DNA from: CP2-2F sp034432555
Lineage (GTDB): Bacteria; Chloroflexota; Anaerolineae; Aggregatilineales; UBA2796
NCBI GenBank assembly: GCA_034432555.1
Contig: DAOUBW010000038.1
Span: forward strand, 124,001-188,000
Direction of reading: 5' to 3'
DNA length: 64,000 bases
The position numbers were made by a program, and so were the translations under genes. The notes under the pieces are model-generated. The model was not told the origin of the DNA and did no database searches. It worked only from the letters and a program-made list of their open reading frames with translations. Shown one piece after another: positions 35,261 through 44,800 of this stretch (the first letter of the stretch is position 1; each line of letters starts with the position of its first letter).

Positions 35261-35852
35261 GGTCGTGTCCCCTTGTTGCACAGCATGTTATTCGGTTGAT
35301 AGTGTGAGTTCAGGTGCTACGCACGCAAGCAGGCATCAGCCGCCGCAGTGCACCGATAGAATATGCAGGTCTTTAGGGGGTATGCCTAGGTGGACAGGAT
35401 TCGCGGTGAGCGCGTGGTGCGGTCAGCTGTTGGGCGTGTGACGGACAGGCATACCCAATCCCGCAAGGGCTTGCAGGGTTTTCACATTTGCCATAACGGA
35501 TATGCCTCACTTTCGCGCAAAATTACGATACGAAACCTAGTATAGCAGCACTTTTTAAGTTTGTCTAGAGGTCAGGACGGATCGAGAAGGTGGAGTTTGT
35601 GATGATAGCCTAGTAGCCAACCCCTATCCCTATCCCCGCCAGCAAGGAAAGGGAATCGGAGGATGTGGAAAGTCCCGCCTTGCGTGCAGGGTGGGACTTA
35701 GGGTGAGGCTTATGAAGGCGATTTACACAACTTTCGTAGTACATCCTTGATCTTCATCACTCACAGACGGATCAAGAAGGTGAGGGGTGGTGATAGGCTA
35801 TCCAACGAGAACCGATATGAGAACGCACCAAGGCACGTCCTGCGGGCATAGG
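35261..35852. other. Long intergenic region with repeats, no supported gene
   Basis: No open frame with convincing features is seen. The region contains an inverted-repeat element (35378-35456, listed separately). It also has a pair of related segments of about 35 bases beginning GACGGATCGAGAAGG (near 35577) and GACGGATCAAGAAGG (near 35766), and a stretch with CCCTATCCCTATCCCC and AGTCCCGCC/GGTGGGACT complementarity around 35625-35700. Such sequence looks like dispersed intergenic repeat matter. Confidence 0.55.
35378..35456. repeat. Inverted-repeat-bounded element, possible structured RNA
   Basis: GGGTATGCCT (35378-35387) and AGGCATACCC (35447-35456) are perfect 10-bp arms closing a 59-base G-rich interior that itself has the direct repeat GGACAG and the self-complementary CGCGGTGAGCGCG. 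It could be a structured RNA or the ends of a very small mobile remnant. It does not match SRP RNA, 6S or tmRNA by eye. Confidence 0.4.
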
Positions 35853-36875
35853 CTAATAGCCGCTGCTCAGATCAACGCGGTTGAGCAAGTCTTTCTTCTC
35901 CAGATAGCGCTCTAGGTTCTCGGTGAACAGGTCGGCGGCGCGCTCATGGTAGCGTGAGGTGTTGCCGGCAAGGTGTGGGCTGATGATCACATTCTCCATG
36001 CTCCACAGCGGGCTGGATTGCGGCAGTGGCTCACGGGCAAACACATCCAGTGCCGCGCCGCCCAGCTTGCCCGCCTTCAGTGCTGCAATCAGGGCGTCCT
36101 CATCCACCACGCCGCCGCGCCCAACGTTGATAAAGATAGCGTGTGGCTGCATGGCGGCAAACACGCTGGCATCAATGTAGCCGCGTGTTTGCGAAGTCAG
36201 CGGCAAGGTGACCAATACAAAATCGCAGGCGCCCACCATAGAGCGGATCGCCTCTGGCGGATAGAGGCGATCCACAAATTCGCCCTGCGGATCGCCAACA
36301 CCTTCTTCCTCGTATTCATTGCGGCTGGCGGGCTGCATTACGTTGCGCTTGGTGGCGAGCACCGTCATGCCGAATGCTTTGGCAAGGCGCGCTGTGGCGC
36401 GTCCGATGCTGCCATAGCCAACAATGCCAAGCGTAGAGTCGCGCAGTTCACGCGGCAGGAACAACTCAAAGCGCTTCTCAGACCATTCCGCACGTGCCTG
36501 ATGACGTAGCATCAACGGAATCTTGCGGGCATGTGCCAGCATCATGGTGAAGGTGTATTCGGCGATGGTGGAAGCATGAATGCCGCTGGCAGTCGTCAAG
36601 ATCACATTCTGGTTCTGAATAACAGGCGATTCGATGACCGAGTCAATGCCGGCGAAGTGCAGTTGAATCCAACGCAAACGCAATGCTTGATCAGGTTCGG
36701 GCAGCAGCCGTGCTGTGTAGAGAATATCCGTGTTTGCCCACACCTCACGCGGAATCTCATTGGCGTTGCGCGCAAGGCTGCGCGTGAACTTCAGGCGCGG
36801 CGAGAGGCTTTTCAAGCGATTCATGATCGTATCGTTGAAATCGACCAGAACAAGCACATTCAGCGTTTCATCCAT
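35853..36875 (-). CDS. D-isomer-specific 2-hydroxyacid dehydrogenase family protein
   Basis: The ATG at 36875 is preferred over the longer frame because GGAAAAG lies upstream and the protein then starts cleanly (MDETLNVLVLVDFN). The 340-residue NAD enzyme has the C-terminal-half Rossmann motif LGIVGYGSIGRATARLAKAFG, then LPLTSQTRGYID, NVGRGGVVDEDALIAALK, ALDVFAREPLP and the catalytic His in IISPHLAGNT. Family members reduce or oxidise 2-keto/2-hydroxy acids; the substrate is not evident. It lies alone downstream of the ABC exporter pair, separated from it by a terminator. Confidence 0.92.
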   Translation of the reverse strand: MDETLNVLVLVDFNDTIMNRLKSLSPRLKFTRSLARNANEIPREVWANTDILYTARLLPEPDQALRLRWIQLHFAGIDSVIESPVIQNQNVILTTASGIHASTIAEYTFTMMLAHARKIPLMLRHQARAEWSEKRFELFLPRELRDSTLGIVGYGSIGRATARLAKAFGMTVLATKRNVMQPASRNEYEEEGVGDPQGEFVDRLYPPEAIRSMVGACDFVLVTLPLTSQTRGYIDASVFAAMQPHAIFINVGRGGVVDEDALIAALKAGKLGGAALDVFAREPLPQSSPLWSMENVIISPHLAGNTSRYHERAADLFTENLERYLEKKDLLNRVDLSSGY

Positions 36876-36889
36876 GTGATTTCTTTTCC

Positions 36890-36941
36890 CTAAAAACACA
36901 AACGGCGTGGCAGTTGCTGTAGTGCATCGCTGCCACGCCGT
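36890..36941 (-). terminator. Rho-independent terminator of the ABC exporter operon
   Basis: Reading the minus strand, ACGGCGTGGCAG and CTGCCACGCCGT (36930-36941 and 36902-36913) form a 12-bp perfect stem, followed by TTTGTGTTTTTA. Confidence 0.85.
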
Positions 36942-36958
36942 CAAGTCTACCGAGATTT

Positions 36959-38887
36959 TCAGTTCGCGCTATGGTGCAGCGAGGTTGCCTCTAGCGGACG
37001 CGCATACGCCATCGTGTACAGATCGCGGTAGGCGCCGCCCTGCGCCAAGAGCGCCTGATGTGAGCCTTGCTCTACGATCATGCCGTGATCCATCACCACA
37101 ATCAGATCGGCGCTGGTGATGGTGCTGAGCCGATGGGCGATCACAAAGCTGGTGCGCCCTTTTAGCAGCCGCTTCAAAGCATCTTGGATGACCTTCTCGG
37201 TCTGTGTATCAATGCTGCTGGTTGCCTCATCAAGGATCAGGATACGCGGATCGGCAAGCAAGGCACGCGCAAACGAGATTAACTGCTTCTGCCCTGCCGA
37301 AAGGATCGCGCCACCTTCGCGCACTTCGGTATAGTAACCATTCTCCAGCTTGCTGATGAAGCTATCCGCACCGACTGCCTTTGCCGCCTCGATCACTTCC
37401 TCGTCAGACGCATCCAAGCGCCCATAGCGGATGTTATCCATGACTGTGCCGCTGAACAGGTGCGTTTCTTGGACGACGACGCCCATCTGCCGCCGCAGGC
37501 TCTCTTGTGTCACCTTACGGATGTCGTACCCATCAATGGTAATGCGCCCTTCAGTTACTTCATAGAAGCGCGAGAGCAGTTTCACAATGCTGGTTTTGCC
37601 CGCGCCGGTATGCCCAACCAGCGCCACCGTATAGCCTGCTGGCACATCCAGCGTAACGTGCTTCAGGACGGCAGGCGGCGTATGGTTATCGCTCAGGCTG
37701 CCCGAATGATCTTGCGCCTGCCCGTTGCCGCCATTCGACGCGCCCTTGCCATTCTTGCTGTGTTTGCCGTTCTGCCCATAGCGCTCCGAGACTTTCATCG
37801 GGGGATAGGCAAACGAGACATCCTCGAAGCGCACATGCCCTTGAATAGTTGGCAGTTCCACCGCATCAGGCGCATCTTGAATATCAAGCGGCGTATCCAT
37901 CAGAGTGAAGATTTTGCCGCCGGCTGCCATCACCGCTTGGAAGATGTTATAGCGCTGTGCCAACATGCGGATTGGGAAGAAAAGCTGTTCGATGTACAGC
38001 ACGAATGTGAGCAGTGTTGCCACACTGATCGTCTGATCCAGCACCAGTGAGCCGCCGACATACACCAACGTACCAAGCGCCACACCGCCTACCAATTCGA
38101 TGCCGGGAAAGAACAAGCTGGCAACCCACGCCGCCCGCAAGCTGGATTTGAGGTGCGCGTGATTGATCTGTTCAGCAAAACGGCGGTAGTTCTGCCCCTG
38201 CCGTGCATATGCCTGTGTGACGCGGATAGCGTTGAATGCTTCTGAGAGTTCGGCGTTGTTGGCGGAATTCGTCTCGCGCTGCACGTTGTATGCCTTGCGT
38301 GCGTAAATACGCCAGTAGTTCGCCATAATGGTGACAACCGCCACCACCACCAACGCGATCAGCGTCAGTGGCAGGCTGATGAAAAGCATGGCGATCACAA
38401 TGCCGAATAGGATCAAAATATCGCGCACGGCACCTACCACTGCGAAGGTGATTGCCTCGCGTAGCACGTTCACATCGCCGATCACGCGGGCGATCAGCTT
38501 ACCCGTCTCGTAGCTGCTGAAGAATGAGAGCGAAAGGCGCTGAATGTGCGAAAACAACTCGTCGCGCAGCTTTTGGATGATGCGCTGCCCTGCAAAGGAC
38601 ATATTCATCACCTGAATGCGGAAGCCGATCTGCGCCGCGCCATCCAGCAGCAGGTAGGTGATGACACCCAGCAGCACGTATTGCAAATTGCCCTTCAAAA
38701 TGCCTTCATCTACGGCAAAGCCGATCAACGGCGGACCTGCAATGTAGCCCAGCACCGTCAGCAGTGCGCCGCCTAAAGCGATCCGCACGTTGCGCCCATA
38801 GGGCGAAAGATACCCTAGCAGTCGCTTAGTCACTGCCCAATCGAAAACCTTATCCGCCTCCGCCAGCGCGGCACCCATCATACCCAT
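36959..38887 (-). CDS. ABC exporter half-transporter (consensus catalytic Glu, low-complexity insert)
   Basis: The 642-residue fusion has a six-helix membrane domain (about 30-330) and an ATPase domain. Walker A is GHTGAGKTS (about 425), the signature is LSAGQKQLISFARALL and Walker B is ILILDEATSS, with the catalytic Glu. Between the A-loop Tyr and Walker A there is an unusual 40-residue Gly/Asn/Ser/Lys-rich insert (about 364-403, with NGKHSKNGKGASNGGNG). The partner encoded five bases upstream has a changed catalytic residue, so the two likely form an asymmetric heterodimer like TM287/288 or BmrCD. Substrates of such pumps are drugs or lipids; here unknown. Confidence 0.93.
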   Translation of the reverse strand: MGMMGAALAEADKVFDWAVTKRLLGYLSPYGRNVRIALGGALLTVLGYIAGPPLIGFAVDEGILKGNLQYVLLGVITYLLLDGAAQIGFRIQVMNMSFAGQRIIQKLRDELFSHIQRLSLSFFSSYETGKLIARVIGDVNVLREAITFAVVGAVRDILILFGIVIAMLFISLPLTLIALVVVAVVTIMANYWRIYARKAYNVQRETNSANNAELSEAFNAIRVTQAYARQGQNYRRFAEQINHAHLKSSLRAAWVASLFFPGIELVGGVALGTLVYVGGSLVLDQTISVATLLTFVLYIEQLFFPIRMLAQRYNIFQAVMAAGGKIFTLMDTPLDIQDAPDAVELPTIQGHVRFEDVSFAYPPMKVSERYGQNGKHSKNGKGASNGGNGQAQDHSGSLSDNHTPPAVLKHVTLDVPAGYTVALVGHTGAGKTSIVKLLSRFYEVTEGRITIDGYDIRKVTQESLRRQMGVVVQETHLFSGTVMDNIRYGRLDASDEEVIEAAKAVGADSFISKLENGYYTEVREGGAILSAGQKQLISFARALLADPRILILDEATSSIDTQTEKVIQDALKRLLKGRTSFVIAHRLSTITSADLIVVMDHGMIVEQGSHQALLAQGGAYRDLYTMAYARPLEATSLHHSAN

Positions 38888-38892
38888 AGCTC

Positions 38893-40731
38893 TTAGTGTC
38901 CTTTCTGTTCCACCAAGCCGCCGGTCGCCAGCATTTCGCGTCTCATACGCTCTTGATCTTGCAACTGTAAGCGGTAAATTTCGGCATAGCGCCCGCCCTT
39001 TGCCAGCAGCTCGGTGTGTGTGCCGCGCTCTACGATCTCGCCTTTGTCAATCACCAGAATCTGATCGGCTTTCTGCACTGTTGTCAGGCGCTGTGCGATG
39101 ATGAACGTCGTGCGCCCTGCCATCAAGCGCTCTAGCGCCTCTTGGATCAAGTATTCGGTGCGCGTATCCACGCTGCTGGTCGAATCGTCTAGGATGAGGA
39201 TGCGCGGATCGATCAGCAAGGCGCGAGCGATCGCAATCCGCTGCCGCTGACCACCGCTGACCGTCACGCCACGCTCACCGACGCGAGTCGCGTAGCCATC
39301 CGGAAATTCGGTGATGAAGTCGTGCGCGTTGGCAGCCTTCGCCGCCGCGATTACTTCCTCAAGCGTTGCCTCAGGACGCCCATAGGCGATATTCTCCTGA
39401 ATGCTGGCAGAAAACAAGAGCGATTCTTGCAGCACAATGCCGATCTGACGGCGCAGGCTATCCAACTGCACAGCGCGCACATCTATGCCGTCAATGGTAA
39501 CGCGCCCTTCGCTCACCTCGTAGAAGCGCGGAATCAGGCTGACCAGCGTGCTTTTGCCAGAGCCTGTCAGACCGAGCAGCGCGACCACTTCACCACTTTT
39601 CGCCTCCAAATTGATGTTTTTGAGCGTCAGCGGCAGCTCTGGCTCATAGCGAAAGCTCACGTTTTCAAAGCGCACGTCACCCTTGATGGGCGGCATCGGC
39701 GGTGCATTCGGCGCATCACTGATGGTGATCGGCGCGTCCATAATCTCAAAAATACGGCGGCTGCTGGTGATCGCCTGTGTGGTTAGGATAATCACAAAGC
39801 CGATGAAACGGATCGGCTGACCCAGCAGCAGCACATAAGCGTTGAACGACACGATCAAGCCCACGCTAACACCTGCCATGCCGGCATCCGCCAGCAAACC
39901 GCCCACCAACAGCACCGCACCAAGCGAGAGCGTTACGAAATAAGCGCTTAGTGGCAGAAAAAGCGCCCAACGCCGCACAAGGCTGATTTGTTCTTCGTAG
40001 AGCATATCGTTTTGGGCGCCGAATTTCTCCACTTCGTGGCGTTCACGGGCAAAAGCGCGCACCACTTGCGCGCCGATGACGTTCTCTTGGAGTTGGTTGC
40101 CCAGTTTTTGCAGGCGCTCCATGATGGCGCGCCAACGCGGATCCACCTCATTCACAAACTTGAACGAAAGGAATGCCAACGGAATAAGCGGCACAAAGGC
40201 AACAATGGTCAGCGGCACGTTTGCCGTCAACATCAAAGCAGCCGCACCGATGATCAGAAGCAGCGTGTTCAAGCCGTCAATCAGTCCGTAGGCAAAATAA
40301 CGCTGCACTTCGTCTACATCGCTGATTGCCACTGTGATCAAGGTGCCAGTCTGCGCCTTATCGTGGTAGCTGAACGGCAGATTCTGCACTTTATCGTAAA
40401 GCTGATTCCGCATGTCGTAGGTGATGTAGTGCGAAAGGCGCTCACCAAAATAGCGAAAGACGAAGCCCGCTGCACCGCGCAGCACACCAAGCCCAACAAT
40501 CAATAAGCCAGCCGCTAAGAGGAAGCTGTTATCACCGGCTTTGATGCCGCTATCAATCACTTCGCGCAGCACACGCGGAATAAGGACGGCTAAGGCGCTG
40601 CTGAGGATTAGCCCGATAAAGGCAAAAGCTGCCAAATTGCGGTAGGGGCGCAAATAGCCCATGATGCGCCGCCAAAGGGCAAAATTGCTGGCTTTGCCAG
40701 CGGCGGAGCGCGACTCGCTGCTCAGTTGCAT
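38893..40731 (-). CDS. ABC exporter half-transporter with degenerate catalytic site
   Basis: The ATG at 40731 is set by AGGAG seven bases upstream. The 612-residue protein has a membrane domain (about 20-320) and ATPase domain with Walker A GLTGSGKST, signature VSGGQRQRIAIARALL and Walker B ILILDDSTSS, where Asp replaces the catalytic Glu. That change marks the non-hydrolysing site of heterodimeric exporters. The downstream partner keeps the Glu but has a changed signature (LSAGQ), which pairs with this protein's Walker A and completes the degenerate site. The two genes are five bases apart. Confidence 0.93.
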   Translation of the reverse strand: MQLSSESRSAAGKASNFALWRRIMGYLRPYRNLAAFAFIGLILSSALAVLIPRVLREVIDSGIKAGDNSFLLAAGLLIVGLGVLRGAAGFVFRYFGERLSHYITYDMRNQLYDKVQNLPFSYHDKAQTGTLITVAISDVDEVQRYFAYGLIDGLNTLLLIIGAAALMLTANVPLTIVAFVPLIPLAFLSFKFVNEVDPRWRAIMERLQKLGNQLQENVIGAQVVRAFARERHEVEKFGAQNDMLYEEQISLVRRWALFLPLSAYFVTLSLGAVLLVGGLLADAGMAGVSVGLIVSFNAYVLLLGQPIRFIGFVIILTTQAITSSRRIFEIMDAPITISDAPNAPPMPPIKGDVRFENVSFRYEPELPLTLKNINLEAKSGEVVALLGLTGSGKSTLVSLIPRFYEVSEGRVTIDGIDVRAVQLDSLRRQIGIVLQESLLFSASIQENIAYGRPEATLEEVIAAAKAANAHDFITEFPDGYATRVGERGVTVSGGQRQRIAIARALLIDPRILILDDSTSSVDTRTEYLIQEALERLMAGRTTFIIAQRLTTVQKADQILVIDKGEIVERGTHTELLAKGGRYAEIYRLQLQDQERMRREMLATGGLVEQKGH

Positions 40732-40936
40732 TCGGAGACTCCTATCATGGCATTGGTTGGAATGCGGAAGGTGCGGACGCACAACGGCGACTCGCTAAGC
40801 ATAGCGAACTTTTGTGCGTATAGCAACGGTTCACTACGGCTCAAGATTGATGCTACTGCAACGCACCTCTAAAGTTTAGCAGCCAGTGGGTAGGCGTGGC
40901 ATGGGACTAAAGGCGGATTTTGACGGTTTAGAAGGC

Positions 40937-40964
40937 GGCGCAGGCGAACGCAATCACCTGCGCC
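40937..40964 (-). terminator. Hairpin downstream of the receiver gene at 40975
   Basis: GGCGCAGG (40937-40944) pairs with CCTGCGCC (40957-40964). On the minus strand it is followed by GCCTTCTAAA, a weak T-rich tail. It would end the kinase-receiver-receiver transcript. Confidence 0.45.
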
Positions 40965-40974
40965 ATAGCTGATT

Positions 40975-41358
40975 CTAGAGCGGGATGCCTAAAATCTCTT
41001 GGATGCGTGCGACGAAAGTCTGTGGATTGATGGGCTTGGGGAAGTAGCCATCAAAGCCCGCCTTAATCGCATCTTCTGCCACATCTACCGAGTGATAGGC
41101 AGTAATAGCGATCACCGGGATATGTGCCGTGGCAGGGTTGGAACGCACACCAACTAACGTCTGCCAGCCATCTTTGCCGGGCATGGCAAGGTCAGTTACG
41201 ATGACCGTTGGTTCAATTTCGGTGAGCAGTTGCAGGCATTCGTCACCGTTTTTGGCAAGGTATACCTGAATGCCATAATGTTCCAGCACACGCGAGACAA
41301 GCTGCTGGTCATCGAATGTATCTTCAACGACGATCACCTTCCAATTGGTAGCAGGCAT
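40975..41358 (-). CDS. Single-domain response regulator (second of two after the large kinase)
   Basis: AAAGGAG upstream sets the ATG at 41358. The 127-residue receiver has ED at 12-13, phospho-acceptor Asp56 in VIVTDLAMPG, Thr in AITAYHS and Lys in YFPKPIN. There is no output domain. It sits 23 bases after another receiver gene and downstream of the sensor kinase at 41808-45671, so all three are probably one operon. It may be a phosphate sink or relay for that kinase, which lacks a receiver of its own. Confidence 0.94.
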   Translation of the reverse strand: MPATNWKVIVVEDTFDDQQLVSRVLEHYGIQVYLAKNGDECLQLLTEIEPTVIVTDLAMPGKDGWQTLVGVRSNPATAHIPVIAITAYHSVDVAEDAIKAGFDGYFPKPINPQTFVARIQEILGIPL

Positions 41359-41381
41359 ACGGAAACGCTCCTTTGTGGTTT

Positions 41382-41798
41382 TCAAAGACTCATACATTGT
41401 AGGGCGATCCGTTCAACTTCTGCTACAAAGGTGAACAAATCAAAAGGTTTGCTGATGTACCCGTTGAAGCCTGCCTCCATCACCTCTTGGCGATCCGTGT
41501 CCATCGCATAGGCAGTGATGGCAATCACAAGTGTGGACGCCAGTTCAGGATCGCTGCGGATGACTTTCAGTACGTCCCAACCTGTCATCTTCGGCATTTT
41601 GATATCTAGCAAGATAACTGTCGGCTTGATCTGGCGTGCCAGCGCCAAGCCTTCCTCACCATTGTACGCAGTCTGGACTTGGACGCCAAAATGCGTCAGT
41701 GCTGCACGCGCCACCATCAGGTTATCGGGTGTGTCGTCTATAATCAGGATTGTCCAGCCGCGAATTTCGCCGCGAATCGGTTCTGGTGTGCGGAACAT
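41382..41798 (-). CDS. Single-domain response regulator (first after the large kinase)
   Basis: The 138-residue receiver has IIDDTPDN at 19-26, phospho-acceptor Asp65 in VILLDIKMP, Thr in AITAYAM and Lys in YISKPFD. The IDDTPDN start is typical of receivers linked to hybrid kinases. It begins nine bases after the stop of the sensor kinase gene and is followed by a second receiver gene. There is no DNA-binding domain, so signalling must pass to a further partner. Confidence 0.94.
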   Translation of the reverse strand: MFRTPEPIRGEIRGWTILIIDDTPDNLMVARAALTHFGVQVQTAYNGEEGLALARQIKPTVILLDIKMPKMTGWDVLKVIRSDPELASTLVIAITAYAMDTDRQEVMEAGFNGYISKPFDLFTFVAEVERIALQCMSL

Positions 41799-41807
41799 AG
41801 TGCGTCG

Positions 41808-44800
41808 TTATCCTTCTATGCCCAGTGAAAGTGCTTCAGCTTTGTTAGCTTCAGTAACCAACGGTAATGTAACGGTGAAAGTGCTGCCACGCCCAACTTC
41901 ACTGCTCAAACGGATGTTGCCGCGCATCATCAGCACTAACTTACGCACAATCGCCAAGCCTAAGCCCGTGCCACCGCGATCCAAGCCGTTTTCAGCCTGA
42001 TGGAATTCGTCAAAGATCACCTCTTGCAGGTGCGACGGAATGCCAGAGCCGCTATCCGTCACGCTGATGCGCCACATCGCCTCGTCTTGCAGCGTAGCAG
42101 CAACAGTCACGCTGCCCTCATCAGTGAACTTGATGGCGTTCGAGACAAGGTTGATGATGATTTGCTTGATGCGCCCATAGTCACCAACCAGTGTTTCCGG
42201 CAAGCGATCATCCACTTCCAGCGTGAAGGCAAGCCCTTTATTATCTGCCAACACCTTATTCTGCGTCATCACTTCGCCCAGACAGGCGCGCACACTGAAC
42301 GGTCTTTCGGAAAGTTCCAAGCGCCCTGCCTCAATCTTCGAGAGATCTAGCACCTCGTTAATCAGATGCAGCAGATGTTGAGCATTGACAAGGATGCGCT
42401 CTTGGTAGGCAAACTGGTCGGGCGTCAGCTCGCCAACCATGCCTGCCAGTTGCAGTTGCGCGTAGCCAATCACGGCGTTCAGCGGTGTGCGTAACTCGTG
42501 CGACATAGTGGCGAGGAATTGACTTTTCAGCTTGCTGGCAACTTCTGCTTGGCGGCGCGCCACAGCCAGTTGGCGGTTAGCCTTCACCAACGCCTCGTTC
42601 TGAGTCTGTACTTGTTCTTGGGCTTGCCGCCGTTCAGTCACATCCAAGAAGATACCTTCGAACACCACGCGCCCATCGTCTGTGAAGGTTGGCACTGATT
42701 CACCACGCCACCAACGCAGTTCACCTGTTTCTCTGTGATATAAGCGCCCTTCAAACTGCCAATTACTGCGATCCAGCAGCACAGCGTTGACCGAGTCCAC
42801 AAAAGGCTGAACATCCTGTGGATGGAAATGCCGAACAAGCGCGCCGAGATCAGCCATCACCTCTTCCGCCGTCACGCCGGAGACAGCGTAAATACCTTGA
42901 CTGATGTAACCAATCCGCCATTGGTCACCTTCCACAAAAAATTCGTAGATGGCGCCCTTCAAGCCGTTGGCAATTTGCAGCAGGCGCTCGCGGCTTTCGC
43001 GCAGGATGACCTCTTGGTTTTGGCGGGCGATTGCCGCGCCCAGGTTAGCTGCCATCGTCCCCAGCAGTTCAAGTTCGAGTTCATCCCACACACGCTCACC
43101 AAGGCACTCATCAAAGCCAAGCAACCCCCACCACTGTCCCTCTACAAAAATTGGGATGACTGCCAGCGAGACAATCCCTTGTGAGTCCAGTACTTCACGG
43201 GCAGTCCCCTCCACGTCTTTTGCCGCTTGGCTGACAACGCGCCCGGCTTGGAAGTCTGCCAACCAGGCAGGGAAAATATCCGAGATAGGCAGTTCGTGCA
43301 TATTCGGCGCATCAATGAAGGCATCAATCCCGTCTGCCACCCATTCATAGCGCATATCTACCAGTGTTTTACCCTCTGGTGAATCAGGTAATTTTTGGAA
43401 GATATAGGCACGGCTGGCGCTTAGCGCACCACCCAGCCGCATCAAGATTTGCGGTAGCACACTTTCCCAGCGTGCATTGGTGAGCAACTGCTGCTGCGAA
43501 AGCGAAACGGATGCCAACAATGCATCGCGCCGCAGCAGCGCCAATTCACTTTGCTGGCGGGCAATGGCGGCACCCAGATCGCTTGCCACAGCGCGCAGCA
43601 AGTCTATTTCAAGGGCATCCCATAGCCGCTCACCAAGGCACTCATCAAAGCCGATGAAGCCCCACCACCGCCCATCAACCATGATCGGTAGCACAATAAG
43701 AGAGACAATCGCCTGCGGCTCTAAAATCTCGCGCTCACTTGCCTCAAAATCACGGACAAGTCCGCTGATCAGTCGCCCTTCCGATAGTTCAGCCACCCAA
43801 CGCGGAAAAGCAGCAGACATATTCAAGTTTTGCAGCTCAGGGTTATCAATTTCTGGTTGGATGCCTTCTGCCACCCATTCATAGCGCTGGCGAGAAAACC
43901 ACTGCCCATCACGCAGAGTCGGTTGATTTTGGAAGATATACACGCGGCTGGCTGCAGCAGATTCGCCTAACCTCGCCAAAATCTCTTCAACGCTGTTCTC
44001 CCACTCCACGCTGGAGAGCAATTTCTGCTCCGCGAACGAGACTGCCGAGAGGATAGCGTCCCGACGCAAAAGCGCTAACTCGCTCTGCCGACGTTCCAAC
44101 AAGCTGCCCACCCACTGCCCCATCAGCAGGAAGAAGTCTTTGTCGAAGGCAGCAAACTGCTCAGTACGTGGTTTGCCACTGGAGAAGTTGAGCGTCCCAA
44201 AGCGTTTGCCACCTACCGTCAGCGGCACGCCGATGTACGACTCCAAGCCGAAAGTAGTGTAGCAGGGATGCCCCTTATAGTCGGAACTCCCCATGTTTTC
44301 AATACTCACCAAGCCGTTTGCCTGATAGGTGAGATCACAATAAGTTTGGCTGAAGGCGAACTTCTGCCCGCGCTTCAGTGAGCCATCCGGTGTATGTGCG
44401 TACAGCACCGTGTAGGTGTCGCCTTCAATGCGGCTGATGATGCCGACCTCCAAGCCGAGTAGTTCTGTGCCAATGCGAAGTGCCTCGCTGAGCTGCACAT
44501 CCACATCGGCGCTGCTTGCCACCACTTCATAGAGCGCACGCAGCCGAATATCTTGGCGCGCCCTCTGCACGGTGCGTTCGCGTAGTTGGCGCGTCATGGC
44601 GTTGAAGGACTCAGTCACTTCGCCAATCTCATCGCGGTAGCTAATCGGCACCTGGTACATCAAATTGCCTGCGGCAACTTCGCGTGCGCCTTGCACCAGT
44701 TTGGCAAGCGGGCGAGAGACGCCGCGCCGCACTGCCTGACCCACGAGGATGACCGTCCCAATAATCACAATGATGGTCGCAGCGATAATTTGTCCTAATC

